A DNA stretch of 64,000 bases from Chrysogorgia sp. JL179-B06 (Eukaryota > Cnidaria > Anthozoa > Scleralcyonacea > Chrysogorgiidae): the NCBI GenBank assembly GCA_035772405.1, contig JAYKKM010000153.1, forward strand, positions 671,001 through 735,000, read 5' to 3'. The notes under the pieces were generated by a model. That model did not search any database. It was not told the DNA's origin and saw only the letters and a program-made list of their open reading frames with translations. This document shows positions 9,645-22,229 of the stretch, one piece after another. Every line of letters starts with the position of its first letter. Within the stretch, counting starts at the first letter, position 1. Both the position numbers and the translations under genes were made by a program.

Positions 9645-12600
9645 AGCTTGACGATCGTCCATGTATCGTCTGTCTACTCCAAGCTCTCCCTCATTCACTA
9701 CAGCAGTGTATATATTAACACACCAAGCATTATGATCATCCATGTATCGTCTGTCTACTCCAAGCTCTCCCACATTCACTACAGTAGTGTATATATTAAC
9801 ACACCAAGCATTACGATCATCCATGTATCGTCTGTCTACTCCGAGCTCTCCCACATTCACTACAGTAGTGTATATATTAACACATCAAGCATTATGATCA
9901 TCCATGTATCATCTGTCTACTCCAAGCTCTCCCTCATTCACTACAGTAGTGTATATATTAACACACCAAGCATTATGATCATCCATGTATCGTCTGTCTA
10001 CTCCGAGCTCTCCCTCATTCACTACAGTAGTGTATATATTAACACACCAAGCATTATGATCATCCATGTATCGTCTGTCTACTCCAAGCTCTCCCACATT
10101 CACTACAGTAGTGTATATATTAACACACCAAGCATTACGATCATCCATGTATCATCTGTCTACTCCAAGCTCTCCCACATTCACTACAGTAGTGTATATA
10201 TTAACACACCAAGCATTACGATCGTCCATGTATCATCTGTCTACTCCAAGCTCTCCCACATTCCCTACAGTAGTGTATATATTAACACAGCAAGCATTAC
10301 GATCATCCATGTATCATCTGTCTACTCCAAGCTCTCCCACATTCACTACAGTAGTGTATATATTAACACACCAAGCATTATGATCATCCATGTATCGTCT
10401 GTCTACTCCAAGCTCTCCCACATTCACTACAGCAGTGTATATATTAACACACCAAGCATTATGATCATCCATGTATCGTCTGTCTACTCCAAGCTCTCCC
10501 ACATTCACTACAGTAGTGTATATATTAACACACCAAGCATTACGATCATCCATGTATCGTCTGTCTACTCCGAGCTCTCCCACATTCACTACAGTAGTGT
10601 ATATATTAACACACCAAGCATTATGATCATCTATGTATCATCTGTCTACTCCAAGCTCTCCCACATTCACTACAGTAGTGTATATATTAACACACCAAGC
10701 ATTACGATCATCCATGTATCATCTGTCTACTCTAAGCTCTCCCACATTCACTACAGCAGTGTATATATTAACACACCAAGCATTATGATCATCCATGTAT
10801 CGTCTGTCTACTCCAAGCTCTCCCACATTCACTACAGTAGTGTATATATTAACACACCAAGCATTACGATCGTCCATGTATCGTCTGTCTACTCCAAGCT
10901 CTCTCACATTCACTACAGCAGTGTATATATTAACACACCAAGCATTATGATCGTCCATGTATCATCTGTCTACTCCAAGCTCTCCCACATTCACTACAGC
11001 AGTGTATATATTAACACACCAAGCATTATGATCATCCATGTATCGTCTGTCTACTCCAAGCTCTCCCACATTCACTACAGCAGTGTATATATTAACACAC
11101 CAAGCATTATGATCATCCATGTATCATCTGTCTACTCCAAGCTCTCCCACATTCACTACAGTAGTGTGTATATTAACACACCAAGCATTATGATCATCCA
11201 TGTATCGTCTGTCTACTCCAAGCTCTCCCACATTCACTACAGTAGTGTATATATTAACACACCAAGAATTATGATCATCCATGTATCGTCTGTCTACTCC
11301 AAGCTCTCCCACATTCACTACAGTAGTGTATATATTAACACACCAAGCATTATGATCATCCATGTATCGTCTGTCTACTCCAAGCTCTCCCTCATTCACT
11401 ACAGCAGTGTATATATTAACACACCAAGCATTATGATCGTCCATGTATCATCTGTCTACTCCAAGCTCTCCCACATTCACTACAGTAGTGTGTATATTAA
11501 CACACCAAGCATTATGATCATCCATGTATCGTCTGTCTACTCCAAGCTCTCCCTCATTCACTACAGCAGTGTATATATTAACACACCAAGCATTATGATC
11601 GTCCATGTATCGTCTGTCTACTCCAAGCTCTCTCACATTCACTACAGCAGTGTATATATTAACACACCAAGCATTATGATCATCCATGTATCGTCTGTCT
11701 ACTCCAAGCTCTCGCACATTCACTACAGTAGTGTATATATTAGCACACCAAGCATTATGATCGTCCATGTATCGTCTGTCTACTCCAAGCTCTCCCACAT
11801 TCACTACAGCAGTGTATATATTAACACACCAAGCATTACGATCATCCATGTATCGTCTGTCTACTCCAAGCTCTCCCACATTCACTACAGCAGTGTATAT
11901 ATTAACACACCAAGCATTTTGATCATCCATGTATCATCTGTCTACTCCAAGCTCTCCCACATTCACTACAGTAGTGTATATATTAACACATCAAGCATTA
12001 TGATCATCCATGTATCGTCTGTCTACTCCAAGCTCTCTCACATTCACTACAGTAGTGTATATATTAACACACCAAGCATTACGATCATCCATGTATCATC
12101 TATCTACTCCAAGCTCTCCCACATTCACTACAGTAGTGTATATATTAACACACCAAGCATTATGATCGTCCATGTATCGTCTGTCTACTCCAAGCTCTCC
12201 CACATTCACTACAGCAGTGTATATATTAACACACCAAGCATTTTGATCATCCATGTATCATCTGTCTACTCCAAGCTCTCCCACATTCACTACAGTAGTG
12301 TATATATTAACACATCAAGCATTATGATCATCCATGTATCGTCTGTCTACTCCAAGCTCTCCCTCATTCACTACAGCAGTGTATATATTAACACACCAAG
12401 CATTACGATCATCCATGTATCGTCTGTCTACTCCAAGTTCTCTCACATTCACTACAGCAGTGTATATATTAACACACCAAGCATTATGATCATCCATGTA
12501 TCATCTGTCTACTCCAAGCTCTCTCACATTCACTACAGCAGTGTATATATTAACACACCAAGCATTACGATCATCCATGTATCGTCTGTCTACTCCAAGC

Positions 12601-15600
12601 TCTCCCTCATTCACTACAGTAGTGTATATATTAACACACCAAGCATTATGATCATCCATGTATCATCTGTCTACTCCAAGCTCTCTCACATTCACCACAG
12701 CAGTGTATATATTAACACACCAAGCATTACGATCATCCATGTATCGTCTGTCTACTCCAAGCTCTCCCACATTCACTACAGTAGTGTATATATTAACACA
12801 CCAAGCATTATGATCGTCCATGTATCATCTGTCTACTCCAAGCTCTCCCACATTCACTACAGTAGTGTATATATTAACACACCAAGCATTACGATCATCC
12901 ATGTATCGTCTGTCTACTCCAAGCTCTCCCACATTCACTACAGTAGTGTATATATTAACACACCAAGCATTATGATCATCCATGTATCATCTGTCTACTC
13001 CAAGTTCTCCCACATTCACTACAGCAGTGTATATATTAACACATCAAGCATTATGATCATCCATGTATCGTCTGTCTACTCCAAGCTCTCCCACATTCAC
13101 TACAGTAGTGTATATATTAACACACCAAGCATTATGATCATCCATGTATCATCTGTCTACTCCAAGCTCTCCCACATTCACTACAGCAGTGTATATATTA
13201 ACACACCAAGCATTATGATCATCCATGTATCATCTGTCTACTCCAAGCTCTCCCTCATTCACTACAGTAGTGTATATATTAACACACCAAGTATTATGAT
13301 CGTCCATATATCGTCTGTCTACTCCAAGTTCTACCACATTCACTACAGTAGTGTATATATTAACACACCAAGCATTATGATCATCCATGTATCGTCTGTC
13401 TACTCCAAGCTCTCCCATATTCACTACAGCAGTGTATATATTAACACACCAAGCATTATGATCATCCATGTATCATCTGTCTACTCCAAGCTCTCCCACA
13501 TTCACTACAGCAGTGTATATATTAACACACCAAGCATTATGATCGTCCATATATCGTCTGTCTACTCCAAGCTCTCCCACATTCACTACAGTAGTGTATA
13601 TATTAACACACCAAGCATTATGATCATCCATGTATCATCTGTCTACTCCAAGCTCTCCCTCATTCACTACAGTAGTGTATATATTAACACACCAAGCATT
13701 ATGATCGTCCATATATCGTCTGTCTACTCCAAGCTCTCCCACATTCACTACAGCAGTGTATATATTAACACACCAAGCATTATGATCATCCATGTATCAT
13801 CTGTCTACTCCAAGCTCTCCCTCATTCACTACAGTAGTGTATATATTAACACACCAAGTATTATGATCGTCCATATATCGTCTGTCTACTCCAAGTTCTA
13901 CCACATTCACTACAGCAGTGTATATATTAACACACCAAGCATTATGATCATCCATGTATCATCTGTCTACTTCAAGCTCTCTCTCATTCACTACAGTAGT
14001 GTATATATTAACACACCAAGCATTTTGATCATCCATGTATGGTCTGTCTACTCCGAGCTCTCCCTCATTCACCACAGTAGTGTATATATTAACACACCAA
14101 GCATTATGATCATCTATGTATCATCTGTCTACTCCAAGCTCTCCCACATTCACTACAGCAGTGTATACATTAACACATCAAGCATTATGATCATCCATGT
14201 ATCATCTGTCTACTCCAAGCTCTCCCTCATTCACTACAGCAATGTATATATTAACACATCAAGCATTATGATCATCCATGTATCGTCTGTCTACTCCAAG
14301 CTCTCCCACATTCACTACAGTAGTGTATATATTAACACACCAAGCATTATGATCATCCATGTATCATCTGTCTACTCCAAGCTCTCCCTCATTCACTACA
14401 GTAGTGTATATATTAACACACCAAGTATTATGATCGTCCATATATCGTCTGTCTACTCCAAGTTCTACCACATTCACTACAGTAGTGTATATATTAACAC
14501 ACCAAGCATTATGATCATCCATGTATCATCTGTCTACTCCAAGCTCTCTCACATTCACTACAGCAGTGTATATATTAACACACCAAGCATTATGATCATC
14601 CATGTATCGTCTGTCTACTCCAAACTCTCTCACATTCACTACAGTAGTGTATATATTAACACACCAAGCATTATGATCATCCATGTATCGTCTGTCTACT
14701 CCAAACTCTCTCACATTCACTACAGTAGTGTATATATTAACACACCAAGCATTATGATCATCCATGTATCGTCTGTCTACTTCAAGCTCTCCCACATTCA
14801 CTACAGTAGTGTATATATTAACACACCAAGCATTATGATCATCCATGTATCGTCTGTCTACTCCAAACTCTCTCACATTCACTACAGTAGTGTATATATT
14901 AACACACCAAGCATTATGATCATCCATGTATCGTCTGTCTACTTCAAGCTCTCCCACATTCACTACAGTAGTGTATATATTAACACACCAAGTATTATGA
15001 TCGTCCATATATCGTCTGTCTACTCCAAGTTCTACCACATTCACTACAGTAGTGTATATATTAACACACCAAGCATTATGATCATCCATCGTGTATCGTC
15101 TGTCTACTCCAAGCTCTTCACATTCACTACAGTAGTATATTAACTCTACCCAAGCTCTCCCACATTCACTACAGCAGTGTATATATTAACACACCAAGCA
15201 TTTTGATCATCCATGTATGGTCTGTCTACTCCGAGCTCTCCCTCATTCACTACAGTAGTGTATATATTAACACACCAAGCATTATGATCATCCATGTATC
15301 GTCTGTCTACTCCAAGCTCTCCCACATTCACTACAGTAGTGTATATATTAACACACCAAGCATTATGATCATCCACATTCACTACAGTAGTGTATATATT
15401 AACACACCAAGCATTATGATCATCCATGTATCATCTGTCTACTCCAAGCTCTCCCTCATTCACTACAGTAGTGTATATATTAACACACCAAGTATTATGA
15501 TCATCCATATATCGTCTGTCTACTCCAAGTTCTACCACATTCACTACAGTAGTGTATATATTAACACACCAAGCATTACGATCGTCCATATATCGTCTGT

Positions 15601-16705
15601 CTACTCCAAGTTCTACCACATTCACTACAGTAGTGTATATATTAACACACCAAGCATTATGATCATCCATGTATCATCTGTCTACTCCAAGCTCTCCCAC
15701 ATTCACTACAGTAGTGTATATATTAACACACCAAGTATTATGATCGTCCATATATCGTCTGTCTACTCCAAGTTCTCCCACATTCACTACAGCAGTGTAT
15801 ATATTAACACACCAAGCATTACGATCATCCATGTATCATCTGTCTACTCCAAGCTCTCCCACATTCACTACAGTAGTGTATATATTAACACACCAAGCAT
15901 TATGATCATCCATGTATCGTCTGTCTACTCCAAGCTCTCCCTCATTCACTACAGTAGTGTATATATTAACACACCAAGCATTACGATCATCCATGTATCA
16001 TCTGTCTACTCCAAGCTCTCCCACATTCACTACAGTAGTGTATATATTAACACATCAAGCATTATGATCATCCATGTATCATCTGTCTACTCCAAGCTCT
16101 CCCACATTCACTACAGCAGTGTGTATATTAACACACCAAGCATTACGATCATCCATGTATCGTCTGTCTACTCCAAGTTCTACCACATTCACTACAGTAG
16201 TGTATATATTAACACACCAAGCATTATGATCATCCATGTATCATCTGTCTACTCCAAGCTCTCCCTCATTCACTACAGTAGTGTATATATTAACACATCA
16301 AGCATTATGATCATCCATGTATCATCTGTCTACTCCAAGTTCTCCCACATTCACTACAGTAGTGTATATATTAACACACCAAGCATTATGATCATCCATG
16401 TATCATCTGTCTACTCCAAGCTCTTCCACATTCACCACAGCAGTGTATATATTAACACACCAAGCATTACGATCATCCATATATCGTCTGTCTACTCCAA
16501 GCTCTCCCACATTCACTACAGTAGTGTATATATTAACACACCAAGCATTACGATCGTCCATGTATCGTCTGTCTACTCCAAGCTCTTCCACATTCACTAC
16601 AGCAGTGTATATATTAACACACCAAGCATTACGATCATCCATGTATCGTCTGTCTACTCCAAGCTCTTCCACATTCACCACAGCAGTGTATATATTAACA
16701 CAATA
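9645..16705. repeat. Expanded 81-bp minisatellite derived from a SINE body (about 87 units)
   Basis: About 7 kb of tandem 81-bp units run from the B box side of the SINE head at 9556. Units differ at recurring positions: atcGtct/atcAtct, agTagt/agCagt, atTAtgat/atTAcgat, ccCacatt/ccTcatt. Many variants are C/T changes at CpG. One unit is broken near 15090-15150, where a shortened unit interrupts the frame, and another is truncated at 15370-15390. The array creates open frames of 1872 codons (9525-15143) and 501 codons (15203-16708) on the plus strand and many on the minus strand. There is no start context, splice signal or synonymous bias. It is interpreted as satellite DNA, not a gene. Confidence 0.92.
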
Positions 16706-17240
16706 TAAACAATGTTTATAAGGTAAAAGAAAATGAGTTCACTGCTAGAAATAATTTGATCTGTCATGCTGACCAGTCATGACTGATTTCTGGTGATCAT
16801 AACCGCAGACTGCCAGACCCCCCTCCCCCCCCCCCGTTATTTCGAGCACTGATATTTTGTCACAGAACTTTGAAGATTATCAAAGAAAGATTATTTTTGG
16901 GATCTAATTCATAGATGATGTGATGGGAGTCACATACAGTTGATGGTAAAATAATTAGTGGGTGACAAAGTCATGTATTCATATTTCATATTAATACATG
17001 GATGATCATCAAGCTCAAATCCTCAGAAAATATTTCTGACTCCCAGACAGCAGTTAAACATGTAATCTTCTGATTGCCCGTGCGATGCTCTAACCATTGA
17101 GATGGAGAGTGAAGGTTACAATGAAGGGCTGAGGATTTGACCTTGATGACTGTCCATGAATTGTCTGTCTACCCCAAGCTCCCACATTCGCCACATCAGT
17201 GTACTGTATATATATATTTATTTCATGATTGAATAAATGA
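16706..17240. repeat. 3' flank of the SINE block, copy 2
   Basis: Counterpart of 4537-5118, with a C-rich tract at about 16819-16835 and a degenerate minus-strand tRNA-like remnant at about 17036-17100. The two copies diverge at 17240, just after the tatttatttcatgattga segment. Confidence 0.8.
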
Positions 17241-17244
17241 ATAC

Positions 17245-17925
17245 TAAGTAGACGATACATGGGCGATCGTCAAGCTCGTATCCTTCAGAAAAATGATTCT
17301 GAGTCCCGGACAGTGTACATATTAACACATCCAAACATTACCGATATATAGTGACTGCCGCATAGATAGTACATATAATCAATCGAACCAGTACATTGTA
17401 ACCCTCGCTCGAGGTGACTCTCGGTGGCTCAATGGTTAAGAGCGTCTCACCGGAAATCAGAAGGTTACAGGTTCGATTCCTGTTCACAAAGACCAGGACT
17501 CATTTCTTTCAGGAATCGGTTTTTTCTGAAGGATACAAGCTTTAAGATCGGCCCATGTATCGTCTGTCTCCCCCGAGCTCTCCCACATTCACTACAGCAG
17601 TGTACATATTAACACATCCAAATATTACCGATGTATACATGTAGTGACTGTAGCATAGGCAGTACATACTGTATATCAATCAAACCAGTACATCATTGTA
17701 AACCTCGCTCTCCATCTGAGTCTCGGTGGCTCAATGGTTAGAGCGTCTCACCGGAAATCAGAAGGTTACAGGTTCGATTCCTGTTCACAAAGACCAGGAC
17801 TAATTTCTTTCAGGAATCGTTTTTCTGAAGGATACAAGCTTTAAGATCGGCCCATGTATCGTCTGTCTCCCCCGAGCTCTCCCACATTCACTACAGTAGT
17901 GTACATATTAACAAATACTAATTAG
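17245..17925 (+). mobile_element. Two tandem full tRNA-SINE units, period about 305 bp
   Basis: tRNA-like heads begin at about 17420 and 17723. Each has an A box (GGTGGCTCAATGGTTA, with an extra A in the first) and a B box (GGTTACAGGTTCGATTCC). Each head is followed by a diverged body with catgtatcgtctgtct and acattcactacagcagtgta. Here a single body copy separates the heads, which shows the ancestral structure from which the 81-bp array was amplified. Confidence 0.85.
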
Positions 17926-18009
17926 ATAAGAAATGAAGAAAAAACTAGGTAAATCTTTGTCTAAGGTGGAAAAAATAGACAAACCTTTTTTTGGAAAACC
18001 TCCTCAATC

Positions 18010-18125
18010 ATGAAATGAGTCAGATAAATCTCACAAACGTCGGGATGTATGCGATATACAGCCCTCGGATGCTACGTGTCCTCGGGGCTGTATATAGCAT
18101 ACATCCCTCGTTCTCCGCATTTATC
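18010..18125. repeat. Palindromic foldback (about 45-bp arms)
   Basis: The arms gggatgtatgcgatatacag and ctgtatatagcatacatccc face each other around a short GC-rich loop. Matching gataaat/atttatc ends lie outside. The structure is typical of a foldback MITE; no target duplication was identified. Confidence 0.65.
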
Positions 18126-18249
18126 TCTTACATATATATATACAGTAACAAGTAATATTTGGCATTTCACTCGATTAAACTACATGTTCTAAGGATTTAT
18201 GGTGAAGGAAAATTCGAGTGTTGGAATATATACATTTTAAGACCAAACG

Positions 18250-18530
18250 GAGACCAGTTGCGAAAAATGCTAGTGCAGTGTTCTGACCACGGAGGCAGTT
18301 ACCAAGAGCCTGGTCACAATTCTGTATATAATATATAAATATAGTGGTGGTAATGCCGGGATAAGATTTATCAAGTGTTGCATTCCAACACCCAGAATCT
18401 TATCCCGGCATTACCACCTCTATATATACAGAACTTGTGACTAGGCTCTCGGCAACGGCCTCCATAGCTCAGTGGTCAGAGTACTGCACTAGCATCGCAG
18501 GGTCGCGTGTTCCATTCCAGCCAGAAGGCC
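18250..18530. mobile_element. Inverted pair of tRNA-Ala-like SINE fragments
   Basis: The right arm carries an intact tRNA-like head on the plus strand (about 18460-18530) with GCTCAGTGGTCAGAGTACTG and an AGC-type anticodon loop (CTAGCAT). The left arm (about 18252-18330) carries part of the same sequence inverted. Between them is a second inverted pair built on ggtaatgccgggataagatt (18350) and aatcttatcccggcattacc. The T stem is degenerate, so a working tRNA is unlikely. A related head occurs at 40548-40625. Confidence 0.6.
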
Positions 18531-18732
18531 TTGAAGTTGCATTCCAATCAAACAATATGTTTACATTTCTTGCAACCATTTTCTAAAACAGTTAGAGATT
18601 GAACACTTGTGATTTAAAGTGTTACTGAGATGAAAAATTTGTCTATCCAATTTTGATTTTATCTAAATGTGTTTTGAAAATGAAACAGAATTTCTTTCTC
18701 TGTTTCTCAATACCTCATCTCGTTCCAGAGAC

Positions 18733-19258
18733 ACTTCAGGTTTTGAAACATGCAAATTATATGCCCTAGTATGACGTCATTTTCTCACATGGATAAAATA
18801 AAATTCACAAAATGAGAAATATCTCTGCAAATAACAAGCAGAATGTTTTGAAACTTTGCACATGTATGCCAATGATGAAAGTGCAGCATAGTATAGTGTT
18901 GCCATGAAGATCGTTTGGTGTCAGATCTCTTCCATTTGTAAAACACAAATTGTTTATTTCTCCTGTATCAAACAACGCTTGCTGCAGTGCAGCATAGATT
19001 TGAAAATTCTCACACACGTACAGTAGATATTGTATTCCAGTGGTCTAAATCATCTTACTCTTTAATAGTTGGAAGACTCCTGCTTCTTAGGGGTCTCCAT
19101 GGCAACAACATACTTCACACAGTGGTGTACTTTCATCATTGGCATACATGTGCAAAGTTTCAAAACATTCCACTTGTTATTTGTCAAGAGATATTCCTCA
19201 TTTTGTGAATTGTGACGTCATACGGCATCTAATTTTCATGTTCCAAAAACCTGAATAG
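18733..19258. repeat. Large foldback with ~180-bp arms and TGACGTCA near each arm base
   Basis: The left arm (18733-18912) and right arm (about 19088-19258) are diverged inverted copies. They share the TGACGTCA motif (18773 and about 19213), a cacaaaatgag segment and a gaaactttgcacatgtatgc segment. Their arms contain the same elements as the foldback at 58432-59208 (tgacgtca, gaaactttac/gcaca, ccatggcaac), so the two belong to one family. The small ORFs inside are incidental. Confidence 0.7.
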
Positions 19259-19264
19259 ACATAA

Positions 19265-21260
19265 AAACCTTTTAGGATTTTTGGCCATCGTGGCTTTCTA
19301 TTTGATATGGTCAGGACGATGTTTAGGATACTAAATTCTATAAATCACTCGCGTTCATTCTCCAATCCTTACTGAGAATAACTTACATACCTAAAGCTGC
19401 AATCACCAAGACAAGGCCATGATAATACATTATGTACACCAATGGGAATCTCTGTGCATTGTAAATTTCTAAAGGAAAAGTAAATTATGTATTCATCTCA
19501 AAGCAATAAGACAGTTAACACAGTTCAGAATAACTTACATATCTAAAGTTACAATCACCAAGACCAATAAAGATAAGGCCATGATTGTACACCAATGCGA
19601 ATCTCTGTACATTGTAAATTTCTAAAGGGAAAGTAAGTTATGTATTTATCTCAAAGCAATAAGAATGTTAACACAGTTCAGAATACCTTACATACCTAAA
19701 GCTACAATCACCAAGACCAATAAAGACAAGGCTATGATAATACACCAATGTGAATCTCTGTGCATTGTAAATTTCTAAAGGAAAAGTAAATTATGTATTC
19801 ATCTCAAAGCAATAAGAAAGTTAACACAGTTCAGAATAACTTACATATCTAAAGCTACAATCACCAAGAGCAATAAAGATAAGTCCATGATAATATACAC
19901 CAATGTGAATCTCTGTACATTGTAAATTTCTAAAGGAAAAGTAAATTATGTATTCATCTCAAAGCAATAAGAATGTTAACACAGTTCAGAATAACTTACA
20001 TACCTAAAGCTACAATCACCAAGACCAAAAAGATAAGGCCATGATTATACACCAATGTGAATCTCTGTACATTGTAAATTTCTAAAGGAAAAGGAAATTA
20101 TGTATTCATCTCAAAGCAATAAGACAGTTAAACACAGTTCAGAATAACTTACATACCTAAAGCTACAATCACCAAGACTAATATAAAGACAAGGCCATGA
20201 TTATACACCAATGTGAATCTCTGTACATTGTAAATTTCTAAAGGAAAAGTAAATTATGTATTCATCTCAAACTAAAGCAATAAGAAAGTTAAAACAGTTC
20301 AGAATACCTTACATACCTAAAGCTACAACCACCAAGACTAATATAAAGACAAGGCTATGATTATACACCAATGTGAATCTCTGTACATTGTAAATTTCTA
20401 AAGGAAAAGTAAATTATGTATTCATCTCAAACTAAAGCAATAAGAAAGTTAAAACAGTTCAGAATACCTTACATACCTAAAGCGAAAACCACCAAGACTA
20501 ATATAAAGACAAGGCTATGATTATACACCAATGTGAATCTCTGTGCATTGTAAATTTCTAAAGGAAAGTAAGTTATGTATTCATCTCAAAGCAATAAGAA
20601 TGTTAACACAGTTCAGAATAACTTACATACCAAAAGATACAATCACCAAGACCAATAAAGGCATGGCCATGATTATACACCAATGTGAATCTCTGTACAT
20701 TGTAAATTTCTAAAGGAAAGTAAGTTATGTATTCATCTCAAAGCAATAAGAATGTTAACACAGTTCAGAATAACTTACATACCTAAAGCTACAACCACCA
20801 AGACCAATAAAGATAAGGCCATGATTATACACCAATGTGAATCTCTGTGCATTGTAAATTTCTAAAGGAAAGTAAGTTATGTATTCATCTCAAAGCAATA
20901 AGAATGTTAACACAGTTCAGAATAACTTACATACCTAAAGCTACAATCACCAAGACCAATAAAGATAAGGCCATGATAATATACACCAATGTGAATCTCT
21001 GTATATTGTAAATTTCTAAAGGAAAAGTAAATTATGCATGTATTCATCTCAAAGCAATAAGAATGTTAACACAGTTCAGAATACCTTACATACCTAAAGC
21101 TACAATCACCAAGACTATAATATAAAGACAAGGCTATGATAATACACAATGTGAATGACTTGAAAACATTTGAGTATAACTTACATACATACCTAAAGCT
21201 ACAATACCAATAGTTGTAAAGGCAAGGCGATGATAATACACCAATGTGACTACGAGAAAA
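19265..21260 (-). repeat. Tandem array of about 13 exon-like units, period about 153 bp
   Basis: On the minus strand each unit reads TTTTCCTTTAG, then a ~79-nt block starting AAATTTACAATG and ending GATTGTAGCTTTAG, then GTATGTAAG. That is a polypyrimidine/AG acceptor, an exon-sized block and a near-ideal donor. Donor positions on the plus strand recur at about 19385, 19538, 19690, 19843, 19998, 20150, 20313, 20472, 20624, 20775, 20927 and 21087, plus 21192 for a variant unit. In phase 0 the block encodes a short polar start and about 20 hydrophobic residues; phase 1 is also open; phase 2 stops. At 79 nt the block is not a multiple of three, so two consecutive units could not both be included without a frame change. 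The units are alternative C-terminal exons or a decayed amplification of one. Confidence 0.65.
21193..21249 (-). CDS. Candidate alternative 57-nt phase 1-1 exon
   Basis: This variant unit of the array is bounded by ctcgtag upstream and GTATGTATG downstream on the minus strand. At 57 nt it is the only unit seen here with a length divisible by three, and it is open in phase 1. That is the phase in which the upstream PNP exon ends. It encodes 19 residues, mostly hydrophobic, starting near VTLVYYHR. Joining it directly to the PNP exon would replace the terminal helix proposed at 21370-21476. Without transcripts its use is speculative. Confidence 0.3.
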
Positions 21261-21369
21261 GTAATTAAGTAGCCAACGGAGTCATATGTCTTTGTTAATA
21301 AAGCAATAAGAAAGTTAAAGCAATTGAGATCTAGTACTGTACCTTGTATTGCTTGTTTGGTTGATTTCC

Positions 21370-21476
21370 TCACTCCATTATGCAATAGTAGAAGAATAGT
21401 TGAACTAAAACTGCAATCACCAGGAATAATAAGAACAAACTTGAACTGAAATAGTGACATGACGATCTCCAACGTT
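21370..21476 (-). CDS. ROCO-PNP gene, candidate terminal exon: C-terminal transmembrane helix
   Basis: The acceptor is tgtattttag on the minus strand. The PNP exon at 21855-22061 ends in phase 1, and in that phase this exon is open for 34 codons to TGA (21370-21372). After a short polar stretch (R-W-R-S-S-C-H-Y) come about 22 hydrophobic residues (core SLFLLFLVIAVLVQLFF), then a five-residue tail. A single helix at the extreme C terminus would make the protein tail-anchored, with the LRR, GTPase and PNP domains in the cytosol. The sequence also reads open in another frame through to a donor at about 21344. The region is homologous to the units of the downstream array, which appears to have been amplified from it or to have given rise to it. 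Confidence 0.5.
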
Positions 21477-21494
21477 CTAAAATACAAGTAAATA

Positions 21495-21790
21495 GACAAT
21501 ATTATTCGGAGATGTCGTTATTTCTTTAAGATCCTTTTTTATTCTTTTACTTTCAGTTCTTTCAAAACAAATCATGAAAACGTCTCAACCATACACCTTA
21601 TCTACTTCTATCCATACTTCTCCTTACTTCTCCTTCCTTCTCCCTCCTTCTCCCGGCTCCTTCCATCCCTCCTCCCATCCCTTACCCAAAACTAAATTAA
21701 CATGTACTATACATAATGCCACAGTTCACACCAACAATATAGAAATATAATGTAATAGAGAAATGTTTAAATTCTCTATTATACTTCTTA
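21495..21790. repeat. Dispersed block D, copy 3 (in the last intron)
   Basis: This copy matches 3027-3310 and 8545-8860 and lies between the PNP exon and the terminal exon. It suggests that the gene's 3' end was the source of the copies now near the SINE blocks. Confidence 0.75.
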
Positions 21791-21854
21791 TTAACTGAGG
21801 AATACAATGGTGATTTGAAGTATTAGGGATGTGAATCTTACGATATTATTTTAC

Positions 21855-22061
21855 CTGAATGTGATTGGGTTGGTCCTTCACAGTGAGGCCAATCCTTCAA
21901 AACAACAGGCTCCTTCAAAATGTTATTGACAACAGACGCTGCCATCAAACTGGAAAAACGTCGCCACTCTTTTGTTTCATGTTCGCTATCATCCGCATAA
22001 TGAGATATTCCTTTGATAATAACCCATTCTAATCCCCTATCAAATGCTGCTAGATAAACTC
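21855..22061 (-). CDS. ROCO-PNP gene, second PNP-domain exon
   Basis: This 207-nt exon is phase 1 at both ends. The acceptor is tatcttcag and the donor CATTCAG|GTAAAA on the minus strand. It continues the phosphorylase fold from the exon at 22873-23553: GVYLAAFDRG, then VIIKGISHYADD, then WRRFSSLMAASVVNNIL. The KGIS-x-x-AD stretch and the following MAAS-x-V-x-NIL helix are characteristic of the PNP/UDP family C terminus. In MTA/SAH nucleosidases this stretch holds the catalytic Asp (ISD); here the residue is His (ISH), which argues against normal hydrolase activity. The segment then passes into a Gln/Ser/His linker toward the membrane exon. Confidence 0.82.
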
Positions 22062-22229
22062 CTGAAGATAAAAAAAAGTGTTTGGTTTTAAAAGAGATAC
22101 ATGTATTATAATCCTTGCTGAAAAAAAGAAAGGTTCTACATTACTACATTAGTATTTTCCAACGCTATTTACCGTTATTGAAATTCAAAATTTGGCATTT
22201 ACACTTGATTATGATTGCATGTTGAGTAA

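Noticed and set aside
9525..15143. 1872-codon plus-strand ORF made of 27-residue repeats
   Set aside because: It is created by the 81-bp SINE-derived minisatellite. Frames are open on both strands, there is no ATG in context, and nucleotide variants are spread over all codon positions. It is treated as satellite.
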